64,000 nucleotides of DNA from Chloroflexota bacterium (GCA_013112725.1 JABFFZ010000001.1:124001-188000), one strand, 5' to 3'; shown: positions 8,121-17,155, numbered from the stretch's first letter. Notes: generated by a model from the sequence alone, not told the origin. Program-made: numbers and translations.

Positions 8121-8160
8121 AAACGGCCGTCGCGTCACGCGACGGCCGTTTTGTCTCTTT
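8121..8160. terminator. strong bidirectional terminator built from two ACGGCCGT palindromes
   Basis: A perfect 14-bp stem (AAACGGCCGTCGCG, 8121-8134) with a TCA loop pairs with 8138-8151 and is followed by a T-rich tract (TTTTGTCTCTTTTTC). It lies between the convergent lipoprotein gene (+) and the small gene ending at 8182 (-). Each arm carries one copy of the genome's abundant octamer. Confidence 0.85.
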
Positions 8161-8181
8161 TTCGTTGGGGATAACGATGTT

Positions 8182-8415
8182 TTAGTTTGCTAACAGCAGC
8201 GTTTCCTCAACTTTTTCCGGCAAGCGGAGGATGTAAAAGCGATGGGCTGCATAAGCATAATCTTCATCGCTTTCGTCCACGAGACGCAAATAGCCATGTT
8301 GCACGGCCGTGTTATCCGCAATCACCGGATACAACTTGCCTATTTCAAGGGAAGCTTCATGCCCTTCATTATTCAAACACAAAGCAAATTCTTGTTTACG
8401 TGGGATGACGTTCAT
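8182..8415 (-). CDS. small conserved hypothetical protein, coupled to the molybdopterin oxidoreductase
   Basis: A 77-residue soluble protein (MNVIPRKQEFALCLNNEGHE, ending VEETLLLAN). The start at 8415 is chosen because ATG overlaps the TGA of the upstream oxidoreductase in ATGA; a longer frame to 8523 only reads through that gene. The pattern LEIGKLYPVIADNTAVQHGYLR followed by DESDEDYAYAAHRF suggests a small beta-rich protein. I know no function. It resembles short proteins that follow various genes in Chloroflexi, but that is only an impression. Confidence 0.6.
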   Translation of the reverse strand: MNVIPRKQEFALCLNNEGHEASLEIGKLYPVIADNTAVQHGYLRLVDESDEDYAYAAHRFYILRLPEKVEETLLLAN

Positions 8416-10559
8416 TTCTTCCATATCCATACCCGGTTGCTGTGGTAGGTGGATTGCCCGGCCATGTCGCCTAGAGCGTCGGAGGTGGTGTAGTTGACGT
8501 GCCCACCTTCCAGCGCACTCCACCGCCCTTTGGGGGAAGCGAGCACGCCAGGGCGGATGCCGTCGGTGAGGATGGCTTTGAGGGTGCAGGCGCCACGGCC
8601 GTTGCCCACCACCACCCAGTCACCATGCGCAATTCCGCGTGCGGCCGCGTCGGCCGGATGAATCTCCACAAACGGCTCCCCCTCCCGCGCCCGCAAATCC
8701 GGCTGCCCGGCAAAGGTGCTGCTGGTGAAGTGGTGGGCCGCGCCGGTGATGAGCCAAAGGGGGGCGTGATGCGTGATGCGTGAGCCGTTATCCGTAATCG
8801 GTAACCGGTAATCGGCGGGTGCAGCATCCGCAATCGGTGGTTGATCATTGGTAATTGGCAATTGACCATTGACCATTTTCCTGCCGTCGTCTTGTTTGTC
8901 TGTCCAGCCGGGCAGGGGGTCGAGGCCCAGGTCGGCCAGGGTTTGGCAGTAGAGTTCCACTTTGCCGCTGGGGGTGGGAAAACGGCCGTCCCCAAATGGC
9001 ACACTCTCTTCATGTTTTAGCTCAATTGAATGGGCCGCTTGCAGTTGCGGCAGGGTGATGCCCTTGAGGGCGGGGTTGTGTACGGCCGTAGCTGCTAACA
9101 ACTCCTCTATCACCTCATCCACCTCCTGATGCAGCCAGGGTTCGGTGAAGCCCATTTCTGTGGCCAACAATTGCATCACATCCCAGTTGCTTTTGCACTC
9201 GGCCAATGGCGGGATGGCGGGCGCATTATAGGCCAGCATCCAGGTGCCGTACCCTTTGTGCAGGTCGGCCTGTTCCAGTTGGGAGGTGGCGGGCAGGACA
9301 ATGTCGGCGTGTACGGCCGTGTCCGTCATAAACAACTCATGCACCACCGTAAATAAGTCTTCTCGCTTTAACCCTTCCACAATCAGCCCGGCATTGGGCG
9401 ACGATGTCGCCGGATTTGCGCCAAACACAAAGAGGGATTGGATGGGCGGGTCGTTCACTTCGCCGGTCAGGGCTGCGCCCAGCCGGTTCATATTCACCCA
9501 GCGACCCGGCGGTGGGCATTCGGCCCACTTGTGTACTGCTTCCCCGTCCCACTGCAAATAGCCGCTGGTAGAGTACATCAGGCCGCCCCCACGACGGCCG
9601 TATTGCCCCGTGATTGCCGGTAAAGCGCAAATCGCCCGCACGGTCTGCCCGCCGTTCGGATTGCGCTGCAACCCGTCGGCGATTTTGATCAGTCCGGGAC
9701 GAGTCGTGCCATACAATCTCGCCAATCTCTCAATCTCCCCAATCTCCAGTCCCGTTATCGCCGCCACCCGCTCCGGCGGATATTCGCCCAGCCGCGCCCG
9801 CAGTCCCGGCCAACCTACGCTATGCATTGCCAGCCATGTCTCATCCTGCCAGCCTTCACGGACGATGATGTGCGCCAGCCCCAACGCCAACGCGCCATCG
9901 CTGCCCGGCTGCGGGGCGATGTGCCAGTCGGCCTGTTTGGCCGTGCGGGTGCGGCGGGGGTCAATGACCACCAGTTGTGTGCCGTTTTTGCGGGCATCGG
10001 CCAGATGGGGCATGAAGTGGGGGGCGGTGCTGACCGGGTTGTGACCCCAGACAATGACGACCTGGCTGTGCTGCACCTCGTCGTAGCGGGGACTGCGCCG
10101 TTTGCCCAGGGTCATTTCCACCGCCATTTCTGCTGCCGCGCCGCAGATGGAACGTTCCAATTGACTGGCGCCCAACCGATTCCAAAAACGGCCGCTGCTC
10201 ACACCCATTTGCACCGCGCCCAATGTACCGCTGTAGCTGTAGGGCAAAATGGCTTCCGCCCCATAGGCGGCGATGATGGCCCGCCACCGTTCGCCAATTT
10301 CGGCAATGGCCTCCTCCCAGGAGATACGTTGCCATTGCCCGCCGCCCTTTGGCCCCACGCGCCGCAGGGGGTGTTGCAGCCGGTCGGGATGATAGACGTG
10401 TTGGAGGTACGGCCGTACCTTGGCACATAACCAGCCCTGGGTGACAGGATGGTCGTGGTCGGCATAGAATTTCACTGCCTTCCCGTCGGCCACTTCCGTC
10501 ACAAACCCACACGCATCGGGACAATCATGGGGGCATACGCCGTAAACTTTTGTGGTCAT
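8412..10559 (-). CDS. molybdopterin-dependent oxidoreductase (DMSO reductase superfamily)
   Basis: A 715-residue protein. The N terminus has the [4Fe-4S] binding motif C9-PHD-C13-PDA-C17 with a fourth cysteine in GWLCAK near residue 46. Then come molybdopterin-guanine-dinucleotide binding stretches (VVIVWGHNPVSTAPH, VVIDPRRTRTAKQADW, LFVFGANPATSSPNAG) and the C-terminal dinucleotide domain (LITGAAHHFTSSTFAG, EIHPADAAARGIAHGDWVVV). The region near the metal ligand is ERSICGAAAEMA. No Tat signal is seen, so it is likely cytoplasmic. The substrate is unknown; the CPHDCPDAC subgroup is broadly annotated as BisC-like. Residues about 560-597 (8768-8878) are a repeat-derived insert. It sits between nuoM and nuoN without an obvious partner subunit. 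Confidence 0.85.
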   Translation of the reverse strand: MTTKVYGVCPHDCPDACGFVTEVADGKAVKFYADHDHPVTQGWLCAKVRPYLQHVYHPDRLQHPLRRVGPKGGGQWQRISWEEAIAEIGERWRAIIAAYGAEAILPYSYSGTLGAVQMGVSSGRFWNRLGASQLERSICGAAAEMAVEMTLGKRRSPRYDEVQHSQVVIVWGHNPVSTAPHFMPHLADARKNGTQLVVIDPRRTRTAKQADWHIAPQPGSDGALALGLAHIIVREGWQDETWLAMHSVGWPGLRARLGEYPPERVAAITGLEIGEIERLARLYGTTRPGLIKIADGLQRNPNGGQTVRAICALPAITGQYGRRGGGLMYSTSGYLQWDGEAVHKWAECPPPGRWVNMNRLGAALTGEVNDPPIQSLFVFGANPATSSPNAGLIVEGLKREDLFTVVHELFMTDTAVHADIVLPATSQLEQADLHKGYGTWMLAYNAPAIPPLAECKSNWDVMQLLATEMGFTEPWLHQEVDEVIEELLAATAVHNPALKGITLPQLQAAHSIELKHEESVPFGDGRFPTPSGKVELYCQTLADLGLDPLPGWTDKQDDGRKMVNGQLPITNDQPPIADAAPADYRLPITDNGSRITHHAPLWLITGAAHHFTSSTFAGQPDLRAREGEPFVEIHPADAAARGIAHGDWVVVGNGRGACTLKAILTDGIRPGVLASPKGRWSALEGGHVNYTTSDALGDMAGQSTYHSNRVWIWKK
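8768..8878. repeat. spacer-type repeat inserted in frame inside the oxidoreductase gene
   Basis: The + strand reads GCGTGATGCGTGAGCCGTTA, then TCCGTAATCGGTAACCGG, then words of the type TCATTGGTAATTGGCAATTG. These are the same words that fill intergenic spacers elsewhere. They are translated on the minus strand as a low-complexity segment (ITNDQPPIADA, YRLPITDNGSRITHH) between the two C-terminal folds of the enzyme. The frame is kept. Confidence 0.8.
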
Positions 10560-10813
10560 AGGGATTCCTCAAGAATTGAGATCAGGAGATTGGGAGATAA
10601 AGATGCAAACCTGTAACACCAGATAACCAACGTTGATGCCTAATGCTTCCATACTACCTCCGATTGGCTGACATTATACCACCCGTTTTGAGACCACGAA
10701 TGACCCGAATTGCCCGATTTTTTCTGGCAAATCTTCGCGTTTCTTCGCGCTCCTCGCGGATGATGATCCCTCTCGATTACCGATGACCGTTCACCGATTA
10801 CCGATTACCGGCC
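10560..10813. repeat. 254-bp spacer of repeat words
   Basis: It contains AGATTGGGAGAT words (10577-10600), a segment with TTCGCGTTTCTTCGCGCTCC (10735-10755), and GATTACCGATGACCG, then TTCACCGATTACCGATTACC (10775-10810). No coding frame is supported. It must hold the promoter of the oxidoreductase and the end of the metallophosphoesterase gene. Confidence 0.65.
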
Positions 10814-11686
10814 TTACGGCCGTCCAAACACATGCTGCCTTACAATCGTCTGTTCCGGCAATAACTGGACGATATTGAAGGCGGGCGGGTAATCGGGGTC
10901 GTGTCCGGCGGTCAGGTCGGTGGGCCAGGCGGTGAATTGGGAGTAGGTGGAGGGCACGGCCGTGTACACAATGCCGTCTCGTGTGGTTTGCATGGATTGG
11001 TGGACGTGCCCATGAAAGACGCCGCGCAGCCGCTTCCGGGCGGGTAGCAAGGCTTCGTGCAGCCTGTCCCCGTTCAAAATGAGCATGTTGGCGTCCATCC
11101 AGGGGGAATTCAGCGGCCAGACCGGAAAATGGACAAACACCGTCAACGGCGGCCCATCCGCTGTAGCTTCCTGCCGTACAATGTCTAGCTGAGCCTCAGA
11201 GAGCAGGCCATGAGGATCGAGATGGTCGGGGGCACGGCCGTCCAGCACCAAAAAACGATACCCCTTCACCTCAAAGCGATAACATAGCACATTCGGGTCA
11301 TCCACCAGCCACGTCAGCGGCCCCATCGGCAGATACTGCCGGATCAGCCGCGCCAAATCATGGTTGCCGGTCACAAAATAACAGGGCACTTGCAGCCCGG
11401 CAAACACGTCTTGCGCCAGGGCGTAGGCCGCCTCGTCCGGGTTGGTGGTCACATCCCCGGTATGCACCACAAAGTCCGGGCGCATTGGCAGGGAATTGAT
11501 GACCTCCACCAGTTTGACGGCGCAGGGGTAGGAGAGGTGATGGTCACGGCCGTACTCCACCGTCGGCCCAAAATGGGTATCGCTCACATGCACAAAATAA
11601 ACCGATTCATCACGATTTGGGAGGCGGGTACGCTTACTGGGAAAGATCATGCTGGAAGGGGGAGTATTATGAAGATGGGTTTTCAA
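10814..11686 (-). CDS. calcineurin-like metallophosphoesterase (CpdA/Icc type)
   Basis: A 290-residue protein with all metal-binding blocks of the family in order: VSDTHFG (about residue 34), VVHTGDVTTNPDE, YFVTGNHDLAR, VFVHFPVW, and GVFHGHVHQ. It probably hydrolyses a phosphodiester such as cAMP, or a related substrate; the exact substrate cannot be told. No signal peptide. ATG 11686 overlaps the end of the rpn gene by 20 nt; ATG 11650 (MIFPSKRT) is an alternative that does not overlap. The last codons are repeat-like (HVFGRP from an ACGGCCGT copy). Confidence 0.85.
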   Translation of the reverse strand: MKTHLHNTPPSSMIFPSKRTRLPNRDESVYFVHVSDTHFGPTVEYGRDHHLSYPCAVKLVEVINSLPMRPDFVVHTGDVTTNPDEAAYALAQDVFAGLQVPCYFVTGNHDLARLIRQYLPMGPLTWLVDDPNVLCYRFEVKGYRFLVLDGRAPDHLDPHGLLSEAQLDIVRQEATADGPPLTVFVHFPVWPLNSPWMDANMLILNGDRLHEALLPARKRLRGVFHGHVHQSMQTTRDGIVYTAVPSTYSQFTAWPTDLTAGHDPDYPPAFNIVQLLPEQTIVRQHVFGRP

Positions 11687-12832
11687 CGGCCGTCAATCGG
11701 GCAACAAAAGCATCAAAAGAAGGGGCGATAATCGCTTCGTCCAATAACTCTTCGAGTACCATCGCTGGTAGCTCTGCCAGCCGGCCCGGCAGGCCTGACG
11801 GCAGGACGCCGAAACGTCGCTGCAAGATACGGAGAATACTCCGTTCCAGCCCTTGTTCCAGCCCTTGTTCCAGCCCCCGTTTAAGCCCCTTTTCCATTCC
11901 TATCTGGATGTATTCGTCGGCAATCGTTGCCATCAGTTTCTCTCCTGGCGCACCCTGCGCCAACAATGCCTGTTCCAATTCTGCACGGCTCACCCGCCCG
12001 GTAGCCCTGGTCAGATAATACATAATTGTGCGGATGTATTCAACGCCCGTCTCTTTCTCATGCAACTCAAAGGCCAGTTCAATGAGCGGCCGTAACTCAT
12101 GGCGTAACCCAGGGTGGAAAATGGCGCGCAAGACGCTCAGGCAAACCCGCAGCCAGATTTCGCCCTTGATCTCTTCGGCCGACAGGTGGGAAAAGTCGCT
12201 GAGTTGGTAGTGGAAGTCCAGCAGATACGGCCGTAACCCCTCCGGCGCGCCCAACAGGCTGAAAAAGTCAGTGGGCACATGCCACACCTTTTCACCATGA
12301 TACACCACCAGGGGGATGATGGGCGCTAAGGGCTGTTTCTGCTTCACCTGCTCTTGCCAGATAGCCAGCAGATAGCCCAGCAGTTGCAGGGCAATCAGCA
12401 GTTCCGGCTGGCTCTTGTGTTCAAAGAGGAAGTAGAGGTAGAGGGCACGGCCGTCCCCTTGCAGCCGGGTCTGGTAGAGCAAATCTGACTGCTGCTCACG
12501 CAACGTCTCGTCAATGAATGAACCATCTTGCAGGATGAGGGTATCCAGGTCGAGTAGCGCCAACAGGTCGGCGGGCAGGTACTCTTCCAAATATACTGTC
12601 AAAGGGCATAAAGTGTCATTTTGCCCGGCGAATGGAATTTGCGGCAACAAGGGCAAAGATCGCCTGCACGGTCTGGGGCCCAGTCGGCGAAGGCCGACTT
12701 TGCACGTGTAGGCGCGGTTTCAACCGCCGGCTAAAATGTCAGATTATGCCCTTCGTTGGTATAGTTGCGCACGATTTCCGGCCGGCTGAAGCTCTCGCGA
12801 AAGAAACGGTCGTGAGGATTGTGGACGCTCAT
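11667..12832 (-). pseudogene. rpn: Rpn-family recombination-promoting nuclease/transposase, split by a MITE
   Basis: The main part (12591 down to 11667) matches the Rpn/YhgA family: EEYLPADLLALLDLDTLILQ, DLLYQTRLQGDGRALYLYFL with FEHKSQ (the conserved PD-(D/E)xK-like core), VVYHGEKVWHVP, and a C-terminal repetitive KGLKRGLEQGLEQGLERS. The missing N terminus lies upstream at 12832-12761: MSVHNPHDRFFRESFSRPEI then VRNY. Between them is a 168-bp element. Deleting it and one TA rejoins NY to LEEY in frame, exactly as expected for the family. A shortened protein could still start at an ATG inside the element (12656), but it lacks the conserved N-terminal HD.RFF block. Confidence 0.85.
12594..12761. 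mobile_element. 168-bp MITE-like element with TA target duplication
   Basis: The ends are inverted: TACTGTCAAAGGGCATAA at the left and, reading the right end on the other strand, TACCAACGAAGGGCATAA. They share TAC, AAGGGCATAA, then TG.CATTTT and CCGGCG further in. TA flanks it on both sides (12592-12593, 12762-12763). The centre has a palindromic stretch (CAGTCGGCGAAGGCCGACT) and GGCGCGGTTTCAACCGCC. A TA duplication is typical of IS630/Tc1-mariner-derived MITEs. It splits the rpn gene. Confidence 0.8.
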
Positions 12833-12897
12833 GGCGAGATTATACCATGAGGAGGTGACAAGGGGTGGGGGGACGGCCGTGTCCCCCCAGGTAGCGC

Positions 12898-12943
12898 CAG
12901 GCAAGAGGCTAGGCGGCGTTGGTGAGCCAGAGCCTCTTGCCTG
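12898..12943. repeat. 13-bp inverted repeat after nuoM
   Basis: CAGGCAAGAGGCT (12898-12910) and AGCCTCTTGCCTG (12931-12943) are exact inverted copies around a 20-base loop. They lie just beyond the nuoM stop on the minus strand and may terminate the nuoA-M transcript. Just upstream, GGGGGGACGGCCGTGTCCCC (12869-12888) is another palindrome centred on the abundant octamer. Confidence 0.65.
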
Positions 12944-12953
12944 GTAAGGTGTT

Positions 12954-14495
12954 TTACTGTCCTAACAACGCAAACGTCGCTACCCGCTGTGCCAGTTCCG
13001 GCACATTCATATCCGCCAGCAAAGTCGTCACGCTGGTATCCATCAAATTAAAGAAGCCGGACGGGGCAATGCCTACCCAAAAGACAAACAGCAGAAAGAC
13101 GCACATCACAAACAGGTCACGGGTATTGATGTCCCGCAGTTTGTTGTTGGCTTCCACCGTCACCGGCCCCAGGAACACCCGCTGGAACATCCACAGCAGG
13201 TACACGGCCGCCAGAATCACCCCCGTCACCGCAAACGCCGTATAAATCCAGGCCGGAGCAAACGTCGCTGCCCCCATAGAGCCAAGCAAAATGGTAAACT
13301 CACCCACAAAACCATTCAGCCCAGGCAGCCCCATGCTAGACAGCACAATAATCAGCGTCAGCACCGAGAACACTGGCATTACTTTCCAGATGCCGCCATA
13401 CTCTTTCATCTCCCGCGTGTGCCGCTGTTCATACAAAATCCCAACGATAAAAAACAGCGCGCCAGAGCTAATGCCATGATTAAAACCCTGCAAAATGCCA
13501 CCCTGAACACCGGCGGCCGTTAGCGAGAAAATGCCCAATACCACAAACCCCAGATGGCTGATGGACGAATACGCCACCAGCTTCTTCACATCCTGTTGGG
13601 CAAAGGCCACAATGGCCCCATAGATGATGCCGATGATCGCCAGCACGGCGATGTACGGCGCAAAATCGGCAGACGCCTGTGGGAAGAGGGGCAGATTAAA
13701 GCGAATCAGGCCATAGGTCCCCATCTTCAGCAAAATACCGGCCAGAATCACAGACCCGGCCGTGGGCGCTTCTGTATGCGCATCCGGCAGCCAGGAATGG
13801 AAGGGGAAAATGGGCACTTTGATAGCAAAGGCTACAAAAAAGCCGATGAAGAGGAGATTTTGCACACCGGCAAATGTGGCCCGCTGGGCAACCAGATCCG
13901 GAATGGCAAAGGTGATGGGGTCGGTTTGCAGCCCCATGTACAAAATTGCCAGCAGCATCAGCAGCGAGCCAGCCATGGTGTACAGGAAAAACTTGATCGC
14001 CGCATACACACGCCGGCCGCCGCCCCAAATCCCGATCAGGAAATACATGGGTATCAGCGTAAACTCCCAGAAGACGTAAAATAGGAACATATCCTGCGCC
14101 AGGAAGACGCCCATCATGCCTACTTGCAGCAATAGCATAAAGATGTAATACTGCTTCACCTGCGTCTCGATGGCGCTCCATGAAGAGATAATGGCCAGCA
14201 GGGAGATGATCGTTGTGAGCAGCACCATCAAAATGCTGATGCCGTCAATGCCCATGTAGTAGGAGATGCCCCAAGAGGGAATCCAGGCGGCGCGATCCAC
14301 CATCTGCAACCCAGGGTCGCCCGCGCGGAACGAGGCCAGCACCACCACCGAAATAACTAGAGTCACGGCCGAGGTAATAATCGCCGTCCACTTAATCTGT
14401 GTATCGCTGACGCCACGCCACAACAGCAGGATCAAGACGCCCACCAACGGGAAGAATGTGAGTAAGGTTAGTAGACCGTTGAATTCGCTTTCCAT
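12954..14495 (-). CDS. nuoM: NADH-quinone oxidoreductase subunit M
   Basis: A 513-residue polytopic subunit of the complex I membrane arm. Antiporter-like hallmarks are FYVFWEFTLIPMYFLIGIWG (conserved Glu in an early helix), FHSWLPDAHTEAPTAGSVI followed by LKMGTYGLIRF (key Lys), and DVKKLVAYSSISHLGFVVLG. Length is normal. It carries one proton channel. The spacer to nuoL holds a TAATTGGG hairpin. It is the last gene of the contiguous nuoA-M block. Confidence 0.97.
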   Translation of the reverse strand: MESEFNGLLTLLTFFPLVGVLILLLWRGVSDTQIKWTAIITSAVTLVISVVVLASFRAGDPGLQMVDRAAWIPSWGISYYMGIDGISILMVLLTTIISLLAIISSWSAIETQVKQYYIFMLLLQVGMMGVFLAQDMFLFYVFWEFTLIPMYFLIGIWGGGRRVYAAIKFFLYTMAGSLLMLLAILYMGLQTDPITFAIPDLVAQRATFAGVQNLLFIGFFVAFAIKVPIFPFHSWLPDAHTEAPTAGSVILAGILLKMGTYGLIRFNLPLFPQASADFAPYIAVLAIIGIIYGAIVAFAQQDVKKLVAYSSISHLGFVVLGIFSLTAAGVQGGILQGFNHGISSGALFFIVGILYEQRHTREMKEYGGIWKVMPVFSVLTLIIVLSSMGLPGLNGFVGEFTILLGSMGAATFAPAWIYTAFAVTGVILAAVYLLWMFQRVFLGPVTVEANNKLRDINTRDLFVMCVFLLFVFWVGIAPSGFFNLMDTSVTTLLADMNVPELAQRVATFALLGQ

Positions 14496-14511
14496 TGCTT
14501 CTCCAAAACCG

Positions 14512-14577
14512 AAGGGTGATAATTGGGTAATTTAAGTAATTGGGTAATTGCGTAATTACCCAATTACCCAATTACCT
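14512..14577. repeat. TAATTGGG-word hairpin between nuoL and nuoM
   Basis: TAATTGGGTAATTTAAG, then TAATTGGGTAATTG, followed by CGTAATTACCCAATTACCC and a further complement. A long stem can form between two co-transcribed genes. The same word family fills the nuoK-nuoL spacer (16801-16849) and the alaX-MBL spacer (45256-45302). Confidence 0.8.
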
Positions 14578-16800
14578 CATCACATAAGGCCACAAAAAAT
14601 AGATCAACAAAACCACCGTGCCCAAAAAGACACTGAGCGCATACGTGCGGGCATAGCCGGTTTGTGACACGCGGATGCCATCGGCCAGCCAGCGGGTGAC
14701 GCTGCCCAGACCGTTGACGATGCCGTCTACGCCTTGCGCGTCCAGCACATTGGCGCTGAGGTCGGCAAACCAGACAAATGTGTCACGGATGACCCGCTCG
14801 TGGAAAAAGTCATGCCAGAAAGACCACTCAAACTTGAAGCCCAACCAGGCCGAAAAGCGGTTGAACCAGGGCACGAGCAGCTTCATATAAAAACTGTCTA
14901 TCGGTAAACGGCCGAACACACTCCACAACCCCGGAATCTTCTGCGTCGGGTCGGGATCGGCCGCCGTTTTCGGTTTGTCCCGGTACACATAAAACGCCAA
15001 TCCCATGGATACCAATGCCAAACCAAGCGACAATGCCGCCACTTCCACAATCAATGATGTGGGCGTGTGTGGCACGTGGGCCAGTATGCCTTCCTCCATC
15101 AGTTCAAATGTTTGAATGGAATGTTCCAGCCAATGTTCCAACGTCAATGACCAGCCAAACTCCAGAGTCAAAACTTTGGGTAAGTTGAACAGCCCGGCCA
15201 CCGTGCCAAAAACGGCCAGCAACACCAGGGGGAAGGTCATGATCGGTGAGCTTTCGTGGGCATGCCTGGCAGCTTCATGGCGCGGTTGGCCCCAAAACAC
15301 CATGCGCAACTGCCGCCCCATGTAGAACGCGGTGCAGACGGCCGCCAGCGCCAGCAATATAAACAGCACCAGGAAAAGGCCATATTCACCCTGGTTGGCA
15401 TTGGCGTGGGCCAAAATTTCATCCTTTGACCAGAACCCCGCAAAGGGGAAGATGCCCGCCAGCGCCAGCGCGCCCACCAGGTACGTCCAGAATGTGACCG
15501 GCATCAGCTTGCGCAGGCCGCCCATGTAGCGCATATCCTGGGGATCAAAGCCGTCATCGTCGTGGCCGTGATGCCCGTGGGCGACTTCGTGATGGCCGTG
15601 TTCCATGCCATGAATAACCGACCCCGCACCCATGAACAGGAGCGCCTTGAAGAAAGCATGGGTAATCAGGTGGAACATCGCGGCTACATACGCGCCCATC
15701 CCGGCGGCGGCAATCATAAATCCCAGTTGGCTGACGGTGGAATAAGCCAGCACTTTTTTGATGTCATATTGCGTGAACGCGATGAGGCCCGCATACAGCG
15801 CGGTACTGGCCCCTACCAGCGCCACAATGTCAGAAGAGGAGATAGTGCCGCTATGCACCGAGAGGGCACGGGATAGCTCATACAAGACGTTGCTGCGCAC
15901 AATCAGGTAGATGCCGGAGGTGACCATGGTGGCGGCGTGGATGAGGGAGGAGGCTGGGGTGGGGCCGGCCATGGCGTCGGGCAGCCAGACGTGCAGCACC
16001 AATTGGGCAGATTTACCGGTGGCGGCAATCAAAAAGAGGACGGTGATGGCAAACAGCGCCGTGCTGAAGGCCATCTCGATATTTGTGCTCACCAGCGTCA
16101 CCATCTCTTCATGAGATTCAAAAATATGGATGGCCTCTTCAAAAACATGATTGAATTCCACACTGCCAAAGACCCAGAAGGTGAGGATGATGCCCAAAAT
16201 CATGGCCGCGTCACCAACACGGTTGGCGATCATCGCTTTGCGGGCGGCGTTGGCGTTTTTCATCGTACCGTCTTTGGCCAGCCGTTCGTGCCAGAAACCG
16301 ATGAGCAGGTAGGAGCACAACCCTACTCCTTCCCAGCCCACAAACAGCACCAGATAGTTGTTCCCGGCGACGAGGATGAGCATGAAGAAGAGGAAGAGGT
16401 TGAGGTAGGCGAAGTAGCGCGAATAGTCGGGGTCGCCGTGCATGTAGCCAATGGAGTAAATATGGATGATGGAGCCAACGCCGGTGACGACGAGCATCAT
16501 GGCGACGGAGAGGGTGTCAATTTGCATGGCCCAGGGTATTGAAAGGCCCTGTCCGGGTATGACGATCCAATCCCACAACATCACCGTTTCGGCGTGGAAA
16601 TGGTTGGCGTGCAGGGCCAGATTGAGCAGCACGACAACGACAAAGGCGCTGAGAGCCATGATGGTGGCAAACCAGCCTGACCAGCGTTCGCCGGTTTTCC
16701 GGTCATGATCCACAAAACGCCGCCCAACCAGCCCGTTGAACAAGACGCCGATGATGGGAAAGACCAGAATGAGGGGGGCTAAATTGAATAGTTCGTTCAT
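14572..16800 (-). CDS. nuoL: NADH-quinone oxidoreductase subunit L
   Basis: A 742-residue distal proton-pumping subunit with the lateral amphipathic helix region at its C terminus. Signatures are FVGWEGVGLCSYLLIGFWH, HVWLPDAMAGPTPASSLIHA followed by ATMVTSGIYL, and DIKKVLAYSTVSQLGFMIAA. A histidine-rich insert (GHHEVAHGHHGHDDDG, near residues 400-415) lies in a loop; whether it binds metal is unknown. The protein is slightly longer than typical NuoL, with an extended C-terminal part ending LIYFLWPYVMR. Confidence 0.97.
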   Translation of the reverse strand: MNELFNLAPLILVFPIIGVLFNGLVGRRFVDHDRKTGERWSGWFATIMALSAFVVVVLLNLALHANHFHAETVMLWDWIVIPGQGLSIPWAMQIDTLSVAMMLVVTGVGSIIHIYSIGYMHGDPDYSRYFAYLNLFLFFMLILVAGNNYLVLFVGWEGVGLCSYLLIGFWHERLAKDGTMKNANAARKAMIANRVGDAAMILGIILTFWVFGSVEFNHVFEEAIHIFESHEEMVTLVSTNIEMAFSTALFAITVLFLIAATGKSAQLVLHVWLPDAMAGPTPASSLIHAATMVTSGIYLIVRSNVLYELSRALSVHSGTISSSDIVALVGASTALYAGLIAFTQYDIKKVLAYSTVSQLGFMIAAAGMGAYVAAMFHLITHAFFKALLFMGAGSVIHGMEHGHHEVAHGHHGHDDDGFDPQDMRYMGGLRKLMPVTFWTYLVGALALAGIFPFAGFWSKDEILAHANANQGEYGLFLVLFILLALAAVCTAFYMGRQLRMVFWGQPRHEAARHAHESSPIMTFPLVLLAVFGTVAGLFNLPKVLTLEFGWSLTLEHWLEHSIQTFELMEEGILAHVPHTPTSLIVEVAALSLGLALVSMGLAFYVYRDKPKTAADPDPTQKIPGLWSVFGRLPIDSFYMKLLVPWFNRFSAWLGFKFEWSFWHDFFHERVIRDTFVWFADLSANVLDAQGVDGIVNGLGSVTRWLADGIRVSQTGYARTYALSVFLGTVVLLIYFLWPYVMR

Positions 16801-16849
16801 GGGTAATTGGGTAATTGAGTAATTACGTAATTACTCAATTACTTCTTCT
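16801..16849. repeat. TAATTGGG/AATTACTC hairpin between nuoK and nuoL
   Basis: GGGTAATTGGGTAATTGAG, then TAATTACGTAATTACTC and AATTACTTC. The inner part is a perfect palindrome around TAATTACGTAATTA. Same word family as the nuoL-nuoM spacer. Confidence 0.75.
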
Positions 16850-17155
16850 CTATCCCTTCAACAGGTTGATTTCGTCAATGTTGATACTGCGTTTGGTGCG
16901 GAAGATGGTGACGATGAGCGCCAGGCCAACAGCAACTTCGGCCGCCGCCACCACAATGACAAAAAAGACCAGCACTTGCCCATGTAAATCGCCTAAAGAG
17001 CGGGCAAAGGCGACAAAGAGCAGGTTAGCGGAGTTGAGCATCAACTCGATGCACATGAAGACGATGATGGCGCTGCGGCGCAGTAGCACGCCGAGCGCGC
17101 CGATGGTGAACAAGATGGCGCTGAGGGCCACGTACCAATCAATGGTGGCTGTCAT
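16850..17155 (-). CDS. nuoK: NADH-quinone oxidoreductase subunit K
   Basis: A 101-residue protein with three membrane helices ([56 protein letters not shown]). The conserved buried glutamates of NuoK are visible in CIELMLN and AAEVAVG. Length is normal. The ATG overlaps the stop of nuoJ in ATGA, so the two are translationally coupled. Confidence 0.97.
   Translation of the reverse strand: MTATIDWYVALSAILFTIGALGVLLRRSAIIVFMCIELMLNSANLLFVAFARSLGDLHGQVLVFFVIVVAAAEVAVGLALIVTIFRTKRSINIDEINLLKG

Noticed and set aside
8416-8523. N-terminal extension of the small gene after the oxidoreductase
   Set aside because: It only reads the end of the oxidoreductase in another frame; the ATGA overlap at 8412-8415 gives a natural start.
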